Source: Nitrospirota bacterium (lineage in GTDB: Bacteria; Nitrospirota; Thermodesulfovibrionia; UBA6902). From it: 47,697 bases of DNA. The stretch is from NCBI GenBank assembly GCA_016208905.1, contig JACQXG010000005.1, positions 1 through 47,697 on the forward strand, given 5' to 3'. A program made the translations under genes and the position numbers. The notes under the pieces were generated by a model, which searched no databases, was not told the origin of the DNA, and was given only the letters and a program-made list of their open reading frames with translations. Shown here piece by piece: positions 7,892 to 16,088 of the stretch (position 1 is its first letter; each line of letters starts with the position of its first letter).

Positions 7892-8521
7892 ATGAAAGTT
7901 TTGATTGCGTTGACAGCTGCTATTTTCATATCAGTAATATCCATGCAGCTGAATGCCGCATCAATTGAAGGTGTGGATGAAAGCACTGTAAAGTCGATTG
8001 ACCTCCCGGCAATTGAAGTTGATCTGAAAGAAGGCGCCGGCAAAGATAAAACCGCCGCATTCTGCAATATCTGCCACAGCACTGATTACATTACCATGCA
8101 GCCGCGGTTCCCGGCGGATACATGGTCGGCTATTGTTCACAAAATGATTGTCGTATTCGGCGCGCCTGTTAATGAAGATGATTCAAGGGCCATAATCAAT
8201 TACCTGTCCTCGCACTACGGGACCTCAGAGCGTCCAGCCTCTTCAGAAATGCAAATGAAACAAAACCCCGATGGACCCGGACCGACAGGAGAAGAATTGT
8301 TCAAACGGAATTGTGCCGTGTGTCATCCGGGCGGGGGCAATACAATAAATCCCGATAAGACCCTCAATATGGACCATCTTAAGACGCACGGCATCAAGAA
8401 AGCGGAAGATATCATCAGGATAATGAGAAACCCCGGACCTGGCATGAGAACATTTGATGAATACGCCGTCCCGGACAAGGATGCAAAAAAGATCGCTGAA
8501 TATATATTGAAGACATTCTGA
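7892..8521 (+). CDS. sorB: SorB-like periplasmic cytochrome c with two heme sites
   Basis: Starting at the ATG at 7892 (after GGAGGGCG; an upstream in-frame ATG lacks a site) the protein is 209 residues with a signal peptide ending near LNAA. Heme motifs are CNICH (Cys58, Cys61, His62) and CAVCH (Cys141, Cys144, His145). The first domain, with CHSTDY and a following WSAIVHKM helix, resembles small SorB subunits; the second is an added class I cytochrome domain, so the electron carrier is larger than classical SorB. It probably takes electrons from SorA and passes them to the heme c domain of CoxB encoded four genes downstream. Confidence 0.82.
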   Translation: MKVLIALTAAIFISVISMQLNAASIEGVDESTVKSIDLPAIEVDLKEGAGKDKTAAFCNICHSTDYITMQPRFPADTWSAIVHKMIVVFGAPVNEDDSRAIINYLSSHYGTSERPASSEMQMKQNPDGPGPTGEELFKRNCAVCHPGGGNTINPDKTLNMDHLKTHGIKKAEDIIRIMRNPGPGMRTFDEYAVPDKDAKKIAEYILKTF

Positions 8522-8536
8522 ACTACAAGATGTCAA

Positions 8537-9418
8537 ATGAAGATAATTAGAAAATCCCCCTTCATCCCCCTTTTACAAAGGGGGGGACTCTTCATGTTCC
8601 CCTCTTTGGCAAAGAGGGGTCAGGGGAGATTTTATATAAATTTTATTGTTGCGTTTGTATTAATATCTGCTCCCGCATACGGGGGCCCGCAATCCGCATC
8701 TCCTCAAACCGGTATTGACGAGAAACTGGGACAGTACGTTCCCCTTGATCTGTCCTTCATTGATGAAGAAGGTAAGACCGTATTGCTGAAAGAGCTCGTC
8801 TCAAGACCCATTGTCCTTTCACTGATTTATTACAGATGCAGCGGGGCCTGCCCTGCCCTGCTGTCAGGACTCTCTGATACCCTCAATGCTATAGACTTAG
8901 CACCCGGCAAAGACTTTACCGTCCTGACAGTCAGCTTTGACGAGACAGACATACCGTCAACCGCCGCAGAGACGAAAAGGAATTATCTGGCAGCCATGAA
9001 CAGAAAGCTTCCTGAATCATCATGGAAATTTCTGACCGGCGACAGTGAGAATATCAGGCGACTTACCGACTCTGTCGGCTTCCGGTTCAAAAGGGAAAAA
9101 AGAGGGTTTCTCCATCCTGTTTCCCTGATAATGCTCTCACCGGAGGGAAAGGTCATCCGGTACCTTTACGGCACATCCTTCTTGCCACGCGATCTCTCCA
9201 TGGCTATTTATGAAACCTCTCAGGGAAGACCCGGCAAGACTGTGGGCACGCTGCTTCTTTACTGTTTCAGTTATGACCCTCAAGGGAAAAAATACGTCTT
9301 CAATATCCTGAAAGTGGTCGGAGCCGCAACAATCATTTTTATAATCTCATTCGTTATATATCTGAATCTTTCCAATAAAGCGTATCAAAAGAAAAGGATG
9401 AATGATGCAGGGGAATAA
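8537..9418 (+). CDS. Sco1/SenC-family copper chaperone for cytochrome oxidase
   Basis: A 293-residue thioredoxin-fold Sco protein: copper-binding CSGAC (Cys101, Cys105), conserved His193 in GFLHPVS, and VSFDETD. It ends with a hydrophobic helix (about residues 262-282) that would anchor it in the inner membrane. Sco delivers copper to the CuA site of CoxB. The N-terminus is odd: MKIIR is followed by some 27 residues encoded by a dispersed repeat (8551-8634), then YINFIVAFVLISAPAYGG, which looks like the remainder of a signal peptide. The repeat has kept the frame but splits the positive end from the hydrophobic core. The start has no clear ribosome site; internal Met20 (FMFPSLAKRG) could be used instead. 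Confidence 0.85.
   Translation: MKIIRKSPFIPLLQRGGLFMFPSLAKRGQGRFYINFIVAFVLISAPAYGGPQSASPQTGIDEKLGQYVPLDLSFIDEEGKTVLLKELVSRPIVLSLIYYRCSGACPALLSGLSDTLNAIDLAPGKDFTVLTVSFDETDIPSTAAETKRNYLAAMNRKLPESSWKFLTGDSENIRRLTDSVGFRFKREKRGFLHPVSLIMLSPEGKVIRYLYGTSFLPRDLSMAIYETSQGRPGKTVGTLLLYCFSYDPQGKKYVFNILKVVGAATIIFIISFVIYLNLSNKAYQKKRMNDAGE
8551..8634. repeat. Dispersed 84-bp repeat inside the sco gene
   Basis: Two nested hairpins, CCCCCTTTT...AAAGGGGG and CCCTCTTTGGCAAAGAGGG, bounded by AAAATCCCCC and GGGGAGATTTT. A nearly identical copy lies at 37102-37180 in the type III methylase gene, and a partial copy at 38793-38816. Confidence 0.85.
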
Positions 9419-11006
9419 TGAGCCAAAAAGTTTCTATGAATCCGGCGGCCCGCACAAGGGGATTCTCTCCTGGATATTTACCACCGACCACAAGCGAATC
9501 GGGCTGCTCTACCTGGCTTCGTTATTCATATTTTTTATAGTTGGAGCTGCCTTCGGGCTGCTTATGCGCCTTGAGCTGATCGCCCCTGGCAAAACAATTG
9601 TGACTGCTTCCACATATAACTCATTCTTCACCCTTCACGGTGTTATCATGATCTTCCTTTTCATCATCCCCGGCATACCTGTGTCTCTGGGGAATTTTTT
9701 TCTCCCTTTGCAAATTGGGGCAAGGGACGTTGCATTTCCGCGCATCAACCTTCTTTCATGGTGGCTTTATATGACCGGAGGGATTCTTGCTCTAATGTCG
9801 CTTTTTACCGGCGACGGGCCGCCTGATACAGGCTGGACATTTTATGCGCCGTACAGCATAAGGACAGGGACGAATGTCTCGCTGGCCGTATTCGCGGCGT
9901 TTATCCTGGGGTTCTCATCCATTCTCACCGGCCTTAATTTCGTTACTACCGTTCACCGGCTCCGTGCTCCGGGCATGTCGTGGTTCCGTATGCCCCTTTT
10001 TGTCTGGTCGCTCTATGCAACAGCATGGGTCCAGGTGCTGGCCACTCCGATACTGGGGATAACCCTTCTGCTCATTATCATAGAGCGGTTTTTCGGGGTC
10101 GGGTTCTTTGACCCGTCAAAGGGAGGGGACCCCCTCTTATACCAGCACCTTTTCTGGATATATTCACATCCCGCCGTATATATCATGATCGTCCCGGCAA
10201 TGGGTGTCGTGACGGAAATAATCCCGGTCTTTGCGAGGAGGACCATATTCGGATACAAGGCAATTGCCTTTTCAAGCATAGGGATAGCAGCTGTGGGATT
10301 TTTTGTCTGGGGGCATCATATGTTTACAAGCGGAATAAGCGACACGTCCAAGGCAATATTCTCTCTTCTGACTTTTCTTGTCGCGATACCGAGCGGCATC
10401 AAGGTATTTAACTGGGTCGCGTCCCTTTACAAAGGATCCATCAAGGTAGACACGCCATTATTGTTCGTGATCTCTTTCGTCTTCCTGTTCTGCATCGGCG
10501 GGCTCACCGGCCTGATTAACGGCACGCTCGCAACCAATATCCATATCCACGGCACGCATTTTATTGTCGCGCATTTTCATTATGTGATGTTCGGCGGCAC
10601 CGCCTTCGCCTTTTTTGCGGGCCTGCATTACTGGTTCCCGAAGATATTCGGCAGGATGTACAGCGAGGCAAGGGCGAAGTTTGCGTGGTTCTTCCTGTTC
10701 ATCGGCTTTAACATCCTCTATTTCCCCATGTTCATCCTCGGATGGCAGGGCATGCCGAGGAGGTATTATGATTACCTCCCGATGTTTCATGAGCTTAACC
10801 TTATTTCCACTATAGGTTCATGGATACTTGCCGCAGGCCTGATACTGATGTTTATCAATCTGGTCCGGTCAATAAAAAAAGGCGAGCGAGCGGAGAGCAA
10901 TCCCTGGAAAGGCACCACTCTGGAATGGACAGTGCCTTCTCCTCCGCCGGTTGAGAACTTTGAGGAGATTCCGGTGGTCACGCAGGGGCCTTATAAGTAT
11001 GAATAG
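9402..11006 (+). CDS. ctaD: Cytochrome c oxidase subunit I, A2-type (caa3)
   Basis: A 534-residue heme-copper oxidase catalytic subunit. Heme a ligands His79 and His393, CuB ligands His256, His305 and His306, heme a3 ligand His391, and the crosslinking Tyr260 are all present. The K-channel entry motif is YSHPAVY rather than GHPEVY, which places it among A2-type oxidases where Tyr-Ser replaces the D-channel glutamate. It begins 17 bases before the end of sco (ATGATGCAG), so it is translationally coupled. Reduces oxygen to water while pumping protons. Confidence 0.95.
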   Translation: MMQGNNEPKSFYESGGPHKGILSWIFTTDHKRIGLLYLASLFIFFIVGAAFGLLMRLELIAPGKTIVTASTYNSFFTLHGVIMIFLFIIPGIPVSLGNFFLPLQIGARDVAFPRINLLSWWLYMTGGILALMSLFTGDGPPDTGWTFYAPYSIRTGTNVSLAVFAAFILGFSSILTGLNFVTTVHRLRAPGMSWFRMPLFVWSLYATAWVQVLATPILGITLLLIIIERFFGVGFFDPSKGGDPLLYQHLFWIYSHPAVYIMIVPAMGVVTEIIPVFARRTIFGYKAIAFSSIGIAAVGFFVWGHHMFTSGISDTSKAIFSLLTFLVAIPSGIKVFNWVASLYKGSIKVDTPLLFVISFVFLFCIGGLTGLINGTLATNIHIHGTHFIVAHFHYVMFGGTAFAFFAGLHYWFPKIFGRMYSEARAKFAWFFLFIGFNILYFPMFILGWQGMPRRYYDYLPMFHELNLISTIGSWILAAGLILMFINLVRSIKKGERAESNPWKGTTLEWTVPSPPPVENFEEIPVVTQGPYKYE

Positions 11007-11030
11007 CTGATAGCCGTCAGCTATCAGCTA
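11004..11030. repeat. Perfect inverted repeat covering the ctaD stop
   Basis: TAGCTGATAGC (whose first three bases are the ctaD stop) and GCTATCAGCTA around CGTCA, 11-bp stem. A related copy covers the end of the gene at 21728-22441. It leaves no Shine-Dalgarno in front of the following subunit III gene. Confidence 0.8.
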
Positions 11031-11038
11031 TTAAAATT

Positions 11039-11659
11039 ATGGAAGAAACATTATATAAATCATCCGAAACATACCGGGACTACACCGGCTCAAAAATGGG
11101 CATGTGGCTTTTCCTTTTTACGGAAATGCTCCTGTTCGGGGGATTGTTTCTGCTTTATGCGGTCTATCGTTTTAAACACCCCGTGGAATTCCATGCAGCC
11201 GCGAAAGGACTTGATACAACCATTGGCGCAGTCAATACCCTGATACTCCTGACAAGCAGTCTGACAATGGCCCTGTCGATATCAGCATTGCAAAAAGGGA
11301 ACAAGCGGTTATCGCTCGTCCTTCAGTTCCTGACAATACTGCTGGGCGCTGCATTTCTGGGAAACAAGTACATGGAATGGGGGGCAAAAATCCACCACGG
11401 CGTTTATCCGGGCTCCGAACACCTTTTAATAAAGGGCAAGGGAGAGATACTCTTTTACGGCCTCTATTTTGTAATGACCGGAATTCACGGCCTCCACGTC
11501 CTGATCGGGATAGGTGTTCTGTTGTTTATGCTGATCTTTACAATCAGGGGAACGATTGATTTCGAGAATTTTGTGAAGCTTGAAAACTCCGGCCTGTACT
11601 GGCACTTCGTGGATATAGTCTGGGTTTTTCTGTTTCCGCTTTTTTATCTGATTACATAG
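11039..11659 (+). CDS. ctaE: Cytochrome c oxidase subunit III
   Basis: A 206-residue membrane protein with the oxidase subunit III pattern: GMWLFLFTEMLLFGGLF near the start, GLHGLHVLIG-like helix (ITGIHGLHVLIG region) and the C-terminal WHFVDIVWVFLFPLFYLI. Five to six membrane helices, the short bacterial form. It helps keep the catalytic subunit stable and supplies protons. No ribosome site is visible before the ATG because an inverted repeat fills the gap after ctaD. Confidence 0.93.
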   Translation: MEETLYKSSETYRDYTGSKMGMWLFLFTEMLLFGGLFLLYAVYRFKHPVEFHAAAKGLDTTIGAVNTLILLTSSLTMALSISALQKGNKRLSLVLQFLTILLGAAFLGNKYMEWGAKIHHGVYPGSEHLLIKGKGEILFYGLYFVMTGIHGLHVLIGIGVLLFMLIFTIRGTIDFENFVKLENSGLYWHFVDIVWVFLFPLFYLIT

Positions 11660-11669
11660 GGAGGTCCTT

Positions 11670-11960
11670 TTGGAACAAAGACAAACAGGGCATGCCGCTG
11701 TGAATTACAAAACATATATTCTTATCTGGACCGCGCTTTTGGCCCTTACGGCTGTGACCATTGCCGTAACGCAATTCCACATGGGGGGCGCCGGCATACT
11801 TATCGCCCTGTTGATCGCCTCTGTAAAGGCGGCGCTGATTCTGTATTTTTTCATGCACCTCAGATATGAAGGCCGGTTTTTCAAGCTGGCGTTTCTGCTG
11901 CCGATCATAGTCTTTATATTCTTCATCGGATTTACATTTCTGGACGTATTTTACAGGTGA
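11670..11960 (+). CDS. Cytochrome c oxidase subunit IV (CoxD/CtaF type)
   Basis: A 96-residue protein with three hydrophobic helices and the family signature SVKAALILYFFMHLRYEGR (residues about 52-70). It starts with TTG at 11670, 5-6 bases after GGGAGG, the only start with a good ribosome site. Small accessory subunit of caa3-type oxidases placed between subunits III and II in the operon. Confidence 0.88.
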   Translation: MEQRQTGHAAVNYKTYILIWTALLALTAVTIAVTQFHMGGAGILIALLIASVKAALILYFFMHLRYEGRFFKLAFLLPIIVFIFFIGFTFLDVFYR

Positions 11961-11969
11961 GATAATTAT

Positions 11970-12878
11970 ATGATTTCAGGAAATTCAACAGAGACGGTAA
12001 ACAACGTATTTCTATTTATCCTGGTGATTGCCATTGTCCTTTTAATCTCTATCACATTTACCATGATTTATTTCGTCGTCAAATATAACAGAAAGAACAA
12101 CCCAGCCCCTGAAAATATTGAATCGAATCTCATGCTTGAAATAACCTGGATAGTGGTCCCGACAATCCTGGTCCTCGCAATGTTTTACTACGGCTGGAGC
12201 GGCTTCAGGTTTATGAGGACAGCGCCTGAAAACGCCATGACGGTAAAGGCGACAGGCAGGATGTGGTCCTGGCAGTTTGAATATGAAAACGGCAGGAAGG
12301 ACGCTGAGCTAAGGGTGCCGCTTGGGAAACCGGTCAAACTCCTGATAACTTCAGCGGACGTGATCCACGGCCTTTATATCCCGGCATTCAGGATAAAGGA
12401 AGACGCGGTGCCGGGCATGCAGACCTTCCTCTGGTTCCTTCCTGACAGGGCGGGTGAGTACGACCTCTTCTGTTCCGAATATTGCGGGACACAGCATTCT
12501 TCAATGGTCTCGAAAGTCATTGTCATTCCGCAGAAGGATTTTGACTCCTGGTATACGGCGGTGGCAGTCAAAAAAGGATCAGCCCATCCGCAAGGTGTTA
12601 AACTCCTGGAGGAAAAAGGTTGTCTCGATTGCCATACAACTGACGGCGCTATTGGAGTAGGGCCAAGCTTTAAAGGGCTATTCGGCAGGAGGGTCATCGT
12701 CATTGCCGGCGGCAAAGAACGGGAGGTCTTTGCTGACGAGGCATATCTTAAAAAGTCGATTCTCCATCCCGGCGCTGATATCGTGAATGGTTTTACCGAT
12801 ATCATGCCTCCTCAGTCAGACAATATGAGCGAAGAAGAGATCAGCGAAATCATAAATTATCTGAAGGAGCTGAAATGA
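11970..12878 (+). CDS. ctaC: Cytochrome c oxidase subunit II with fused cytochrome c (caa3)
   Basis: A 302-residue protein: two N-terminal membrane helices (10-35 and 55-75), a cupredoxin domain with CuA ligands His133, Cys168, Glu170, Cys172, His176 and Met179 (CSEYCGTQHSSM), and a C-terminal class I cytochrome c with CLDCH (Cys218, Cys221, His222) and a probable Met ligand in DIMPPQSDNM. The fused heme c makes this a caa3 enzyme able to take electrons directly from soluble cytochromes such as the SorB-like protein of the same operon. Its end overlaps ctaB by four bases (ATGA). Confidence 0.94.
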   Translation: MISGNSTETVNNVFLFILVIAIVLLISITFTMIYFVVKYNRKNNPAPENIESNLMLEITWIVVPTILVLAMFYYGWSGFRFMRTAPENAMTVKATGRMWSWQFEYENGRKDAELRVPLGKPVKLLITSADVIHGLYIPAFRIKEDAVPGMQTFLWFLPDRAGEYDLFCSEYCGTQHSSMVSKVIVIPQKDFDSWYTAVAVKKGSAHPQGVKLLEEKGCLDCHTTDGAIGVGPSFKGLFGRRVIVIAGGKEREVFADEAYLKKSILHPGADIVNGFTDIMPPQSDNMSEEEISEIINYLKELK

Positions 12879-13729
12879 TTAATCCGCAGTCGTATTTAAC
12901 ACTCTGCAAGATAAGAATATCTCTTTTATCTTCATTTTCTGCTGCCGTGGGCTTCATGCTCTCAACGTCCCGCGTGACACCCCTGCTTATACCATTAATT
13001 ACAGGGGTGTTCTTTCTCGCCTGCGGCGCGTGCGCCCTCAATCAGTATCAGGAAAGGGACCTTGACGCGCTGATGCCGAGGACACGGACCAGGCCGATTC
13101 CGTCAGGAAAAATAAAGCCCCTGAACTCCCTGCTGTTTTCAGCCATCCTCATGACATCAGGTTTTATTATTCTCCTGTCCAATTCAGGTTTCACAGCGTC
13201 AGTGACCGGATTATTTGCCGTTGCCTGGTACAACGGGGTATATACTTATCTCAAGAAAAAAACTGCCTTTGCGGTAATTCCCGGGGCACTGACCGGCGCC
13301 GTACCCCCTGCCATTGGATGGATTGCGGGAGGCGGCGCTGTATCAGACCCTGACCTGCTGATAGTCTGTTTTTTCTTTTTCATGTGGCAGGTCCCGCATT
13401 TCTGGCTCTTCATCGTTAATTATGGAGCTGAATATGAAAAGGCCGGTATCCCTTCATTGACCGCCATATTTACCAGGACACAATTGAAGAGAATTATTTT
13501 TATCTGGATTATTTCCGCGTCCGTAAGCTGCCTTCTTTTATCACTGAGAGATGCGGCACAAATTCCAGTCATAACTTTTTCCCTATTCGCTGTATCGTTA
13601 TGGATCGTCTGGTGCGGATCACGACTCCTGAAGGAAAAGGACGTATCTTATTCGCTTATCTTTAACAAAATCAATATTTATATGTTTTGTGTGCTCATCC
13701 TATTATCTGTTAACAATCTCCTCATATAG
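12875..13729 (+). CDS. ctaB: Protoheme IX farnesyltransferase (heme O synthase)
   Basis: A 284-residue UbiA-superfamily membrane prenyltransferase. The diagnostic aspartate-rich loop is NQYQERDLDALMPRTRTRP, followed by PIPSGKI; a second conserved region is YKAGIPSLT-like (EYEKAGIPSLT). It adds a farnesyl group to heme B to give heme O, the precursor of the heme a used by the oxidase encoded just upstream. Overlaps ctaC by ATGA; last gene of the operon. Confidence 0.93.
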   Translation: MINPQSYLTLCKIRISLLSSFSAAVGFMLSTSRVTPLLIPLITGVFFLACGACALNQYQERDLDALMPRTRTRPIPSGKIKPLNSLLFSAILMTSGFIILLSNSGFTASVTGLFAVAWYNGVYTYLKKKTAFAVIPGALTGAVPPAIGWIAGGGAVSDPDLLIVCFFFFMWQVPHFWLFIVNYGAEYEKAGIPSLTAIFTRTQLKRIIFIWIISASVSCLLLSLRDAAQIPVITFSLFAVSLWIVWCGSRLLKEKDVSYSLIFNKINIYMFCVLILLSVNNLLI

Positions 13730-13784
13730 CCTACATAATTTGGGTTCCAATCCAAAGGTAGCAGGGAGACTTTGTTTTGATGAA

Positions 13785-13950
13785 AAGCCGGTGGAGGGCA
13801 AATTTAAAAAGTCATCTCGATACATTAAGAGCGGCCTTAAACTTACATAACTGGATGTTTGATCAGCGGTATATAAAGGACAATAACTGGCAATATATAA
13901 TTTAAAGTCTTATCGAATTATGAATTTTTAAATTTGGCCTCCACCGGCTT
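13785..13950. repeat. 166-bp element with 26-bp near-perfect inverted ends
   Basis: AAGCCGGTGGAGGGCAAATT at the left (13785-13810 in full) is matched at the right (13925-13950) with one mismatch in 26, and similarity extends inward (TCAT, TCGATA) to about 38 bases. The interior is AT-rich with no credible gene. It ends 25 bases from the stop of the SprT-like gene. MITE-like element or a structured RNA; no clear target duplication. Confidence 0.65.
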
Positions 13951-13975
13951 GCATGCAACCATTGGATCGAAATTG

Positions 13976-14647
13976 TCACCATCTCTTTTTCTCCCACGCA
14001 ATTGCCCTGTCATAGGACTTAAACAGTTTCTCGCGTCTTTTAAACGCCTTTGAATGCAGGGTGCGTCTGGCCGTATTTCTTTCAATTCCCATATCAGCAT
14101 GCAGCATCTCGTGATAGACAATAAATTCTACAAAATACCGGGGGACCCCCCTGTTGTCGAGCATGGGATTGATCCTTATCATATGGTTAACACTGCAGTA
14201 GCTTCCAAGCGTCCTCCTTGCAGCCGCCTTTCCCGGACCTTTTGAGCCCCACGTGATTGATGCCGACACTTGACCTTCAAAGTACTCCATATTGATTGAA
14301 TGGAACATTTCAAGAAGATCGTAGCAGCTCCCTGCTGCATTAATCTTTATTTTCCCCGGCGGCCGCCTTTTCAGCTGGTGAATGTTTTGATTGATAAAGT
14401 CTCTGATATGAGGGGTCCTGGTTTTGCTGTTTTTAATAAAGCCCGCTATTTCATCCAAAACTTCCCTGTCTGAAGAAAGGAAAATCCTGTGAAGTCTTAC
14501 TGAGATAATGGCCCCCTTTTTCCTCATCGACAGCATACTTGTGGAGTTGTCCGTAATAACAAGGGATATTTTCTTCTTCGTACATTTTTCAAGATGTCCC
14601 TTGAGAATATCTTCATCGGTCTGAAACATTAAATTTAACTGGCGCAT
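13976..14647 (-). CDS. SprT-like zinc metallopeptidase domain protein
   Basis: A 223-residue soluble protein. The C-terminal half has the zinc-metallopeptidase helix YHEMLHADMG (HEMLH) with a likely third ligand in the following LHSKAFKRREKLF segment, the layout of SprT-like domains. The N-terminal 100 residues (including ISVRLHRIFLSSDREVLDEI) fit the extended SprT-like family found in several bacterial phyla. SprT relatives process DNA-protein crosslinks or unknown targets; the role here is open. The start has only a weak ribosome site. Confidence 0.75.
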   Translation of the reverse strand: MRQLNLMFQTDEDILKGHLEKCTKKKISLVITDNSTSMLSMRKKGAIISVRLHRIFLSSDREVLDEIAGFIKNSKTRTPHIRDFINQNIHQLKRRPPGKIKINAAGSCYDLLEMFHSINMEYFEGQVSASITWGSKGPGKAAARRTLGSYCSVNHMIRINPMLDNRGVPRYFVEFIVYHEMLHADMGIERNTARRTLHSKAFKRREKLFKSYDRAIAWEKKRW

Positions 14648-14805
14648 AATTCACATTAACCTATTATGTTTAAATATATATAATAAAATGTCCGATATAA
14701 AATACAAGATGATGAGCAATAGATCAAGCTTCCTGATCAATAGAAAATCTGTCCAAATGTATCAAATGCTTTCAAATGTAAAATACAGACCGTGGAGGAA
14801 GGCAA

Positions 14806-16071
14806 ATGAAAAAAATATTTGTTCTCGATACTAACGTTTTGATTCACGACCCTGAAGCGCTTCTCCAATTTGAAGACAACGAAGTTGTATTGCCGATTAC
14901 CGTTATAGAAGAACTGGATAAATTAAAAAGAGGCAATGGTGAAATCCCCTATTCATCCCGGCAGGCATTGAGATTGGTAGATTCTTTCAGGCAAACAGGC
15001 AAATTGTCTTCGGGTGTTGCGCTGCCGAACGGCGGATTGCTGCGTGTTGTAATCGAGGAAAATAAACATTTAGAGAAAAATTCAAATGACAACAAAATTA
15101 TATCTGCAGCCTTTTCCCTCGCAGTCAGCAATGACAGCGGTCAACCTGTGATTCTGGTATCAAAGGACACTTCCGTCAGGATAAAGGCAGATGCCCTCGG
15201 ACTTGTTACACAGGATTATTTAAAAGATAAAACCACCGTGTTTGAAAAGTACGGAAATATCCTGACGGATAACGCCTCCATAAACGGCATCAAGTCGGTA
15301 AAGTACATTAAATCAGGTGATAAGATATTCAGGGCCTATGGCGAAGATAAAATGGAACTTATCAGGAGACAGCGGTCAATCATGAGTATTTCTCCGAAAA
15401 ATATAGAACAGGAATGCGCTATTGACGCCCTTACCGGTACTGAGATAAATGTGGTGGCGCTCACCGGGCGTGCAGGCACTGGAAAGACACTGCTTGCCAT
15501 CGCAGCCGGCTTACATTTCTGCGTTAAACCACGGCATAAAGTATCTTCTGATTATTCAAGAAAATATGAACAGGTCATGGTCGCAAGACCGATTGTCCCG
15601 CTGGGCAACGATTTAGGGTTTCTGCCGGGCGATATTGCGGAAAAGCTGCATCCATGGATGCAGCCGATATACGATAATCTCGATGTTATAGTCGGCACAT
15701 CAGATGAGTATATGGATGATAAAAACACTGATTACAGAAGCTCGGATTATCTGATCGAAGCGGATATCATCCATATAGAACCGCTTACTTATATCAGGGG
15801 AAGAAGCCTTCCAAAACGTTACCTGATTATAGATGAAGCGCAGAACCTCAGGCCCCTTGACGTGAAGACCATCATCACACGCTGCGGGGAAGGGACAAAA
15901 GTCATCTTCACTGGCGATCTTGAACAGATTGACTCGCCGTTCCTCGATGCCGCCTCCAACGGCCTGGCCTATTTGATAAACAGGTTTATACAGGAAGAGA
16001 ACTTTTGTTATCTGAATATGAAGACAAGCGCGAGGTCGGCCCTGGCCGACCAGGCGGCAAAACTGCTCTGA
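14806..16071 (+). CDS. PhoH-family protein with N-terminal PIN domain
   Basis: 421 residues: a PIN ribonuclease domain (1-140) with acidic residues in VLDTNVLIHDP, EELD and VSKDTSVRIKA, then a PhoH ATPase domain with Walker A GRAGTGKT (221-228) and Walker B YLIIDEAQN. This is the PhoH2 / YlaK arrangement, an ATP-driven RNA-unwinding ribonuclease. GGAGG precedes the ATG. It stands alone and converges with the unknown gene at 16089-16715. Confidence 0.9.
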   Translation: MKKIFVLDTNVLIHDPEALLQFEDNEVVLPITVIEELDKLKRGNGEIPYSSRQALRLVDSFRQTGKLSSGVALPNGGLLRVVIEENKHLEKNSNDNKIISAAFSLAVSNDSGQPVILVSKDTSVRIKADALGLVTQDYLKDKTTVFEKYGNILTDNASINGIKSVKYIKSGDKIFRAYGEDKMELIRRQRSIMSISPKNIEQECAIDALTGTEINVVALTGRAGTGKTLLAIAAGLHFCVKPRHKVSSDYSRKYEQVMVARPIVPLGNDLGFLPGDIAEKLHPWMQPIYDNLDVIVGTSDEYMDDKNTDYRSSDYLIEADIIHIEPLTYIRGRSLPKRYLIIDEAQNLRPLDVKTIITRCGEGTKVIFTGDLEQIDSPFLDAASNGLAYLINRFIQEENFCYLNMKTSARSALADQAAKLL

Positions 16072-16088
16072 CAGGTTATTTGCCCGTG

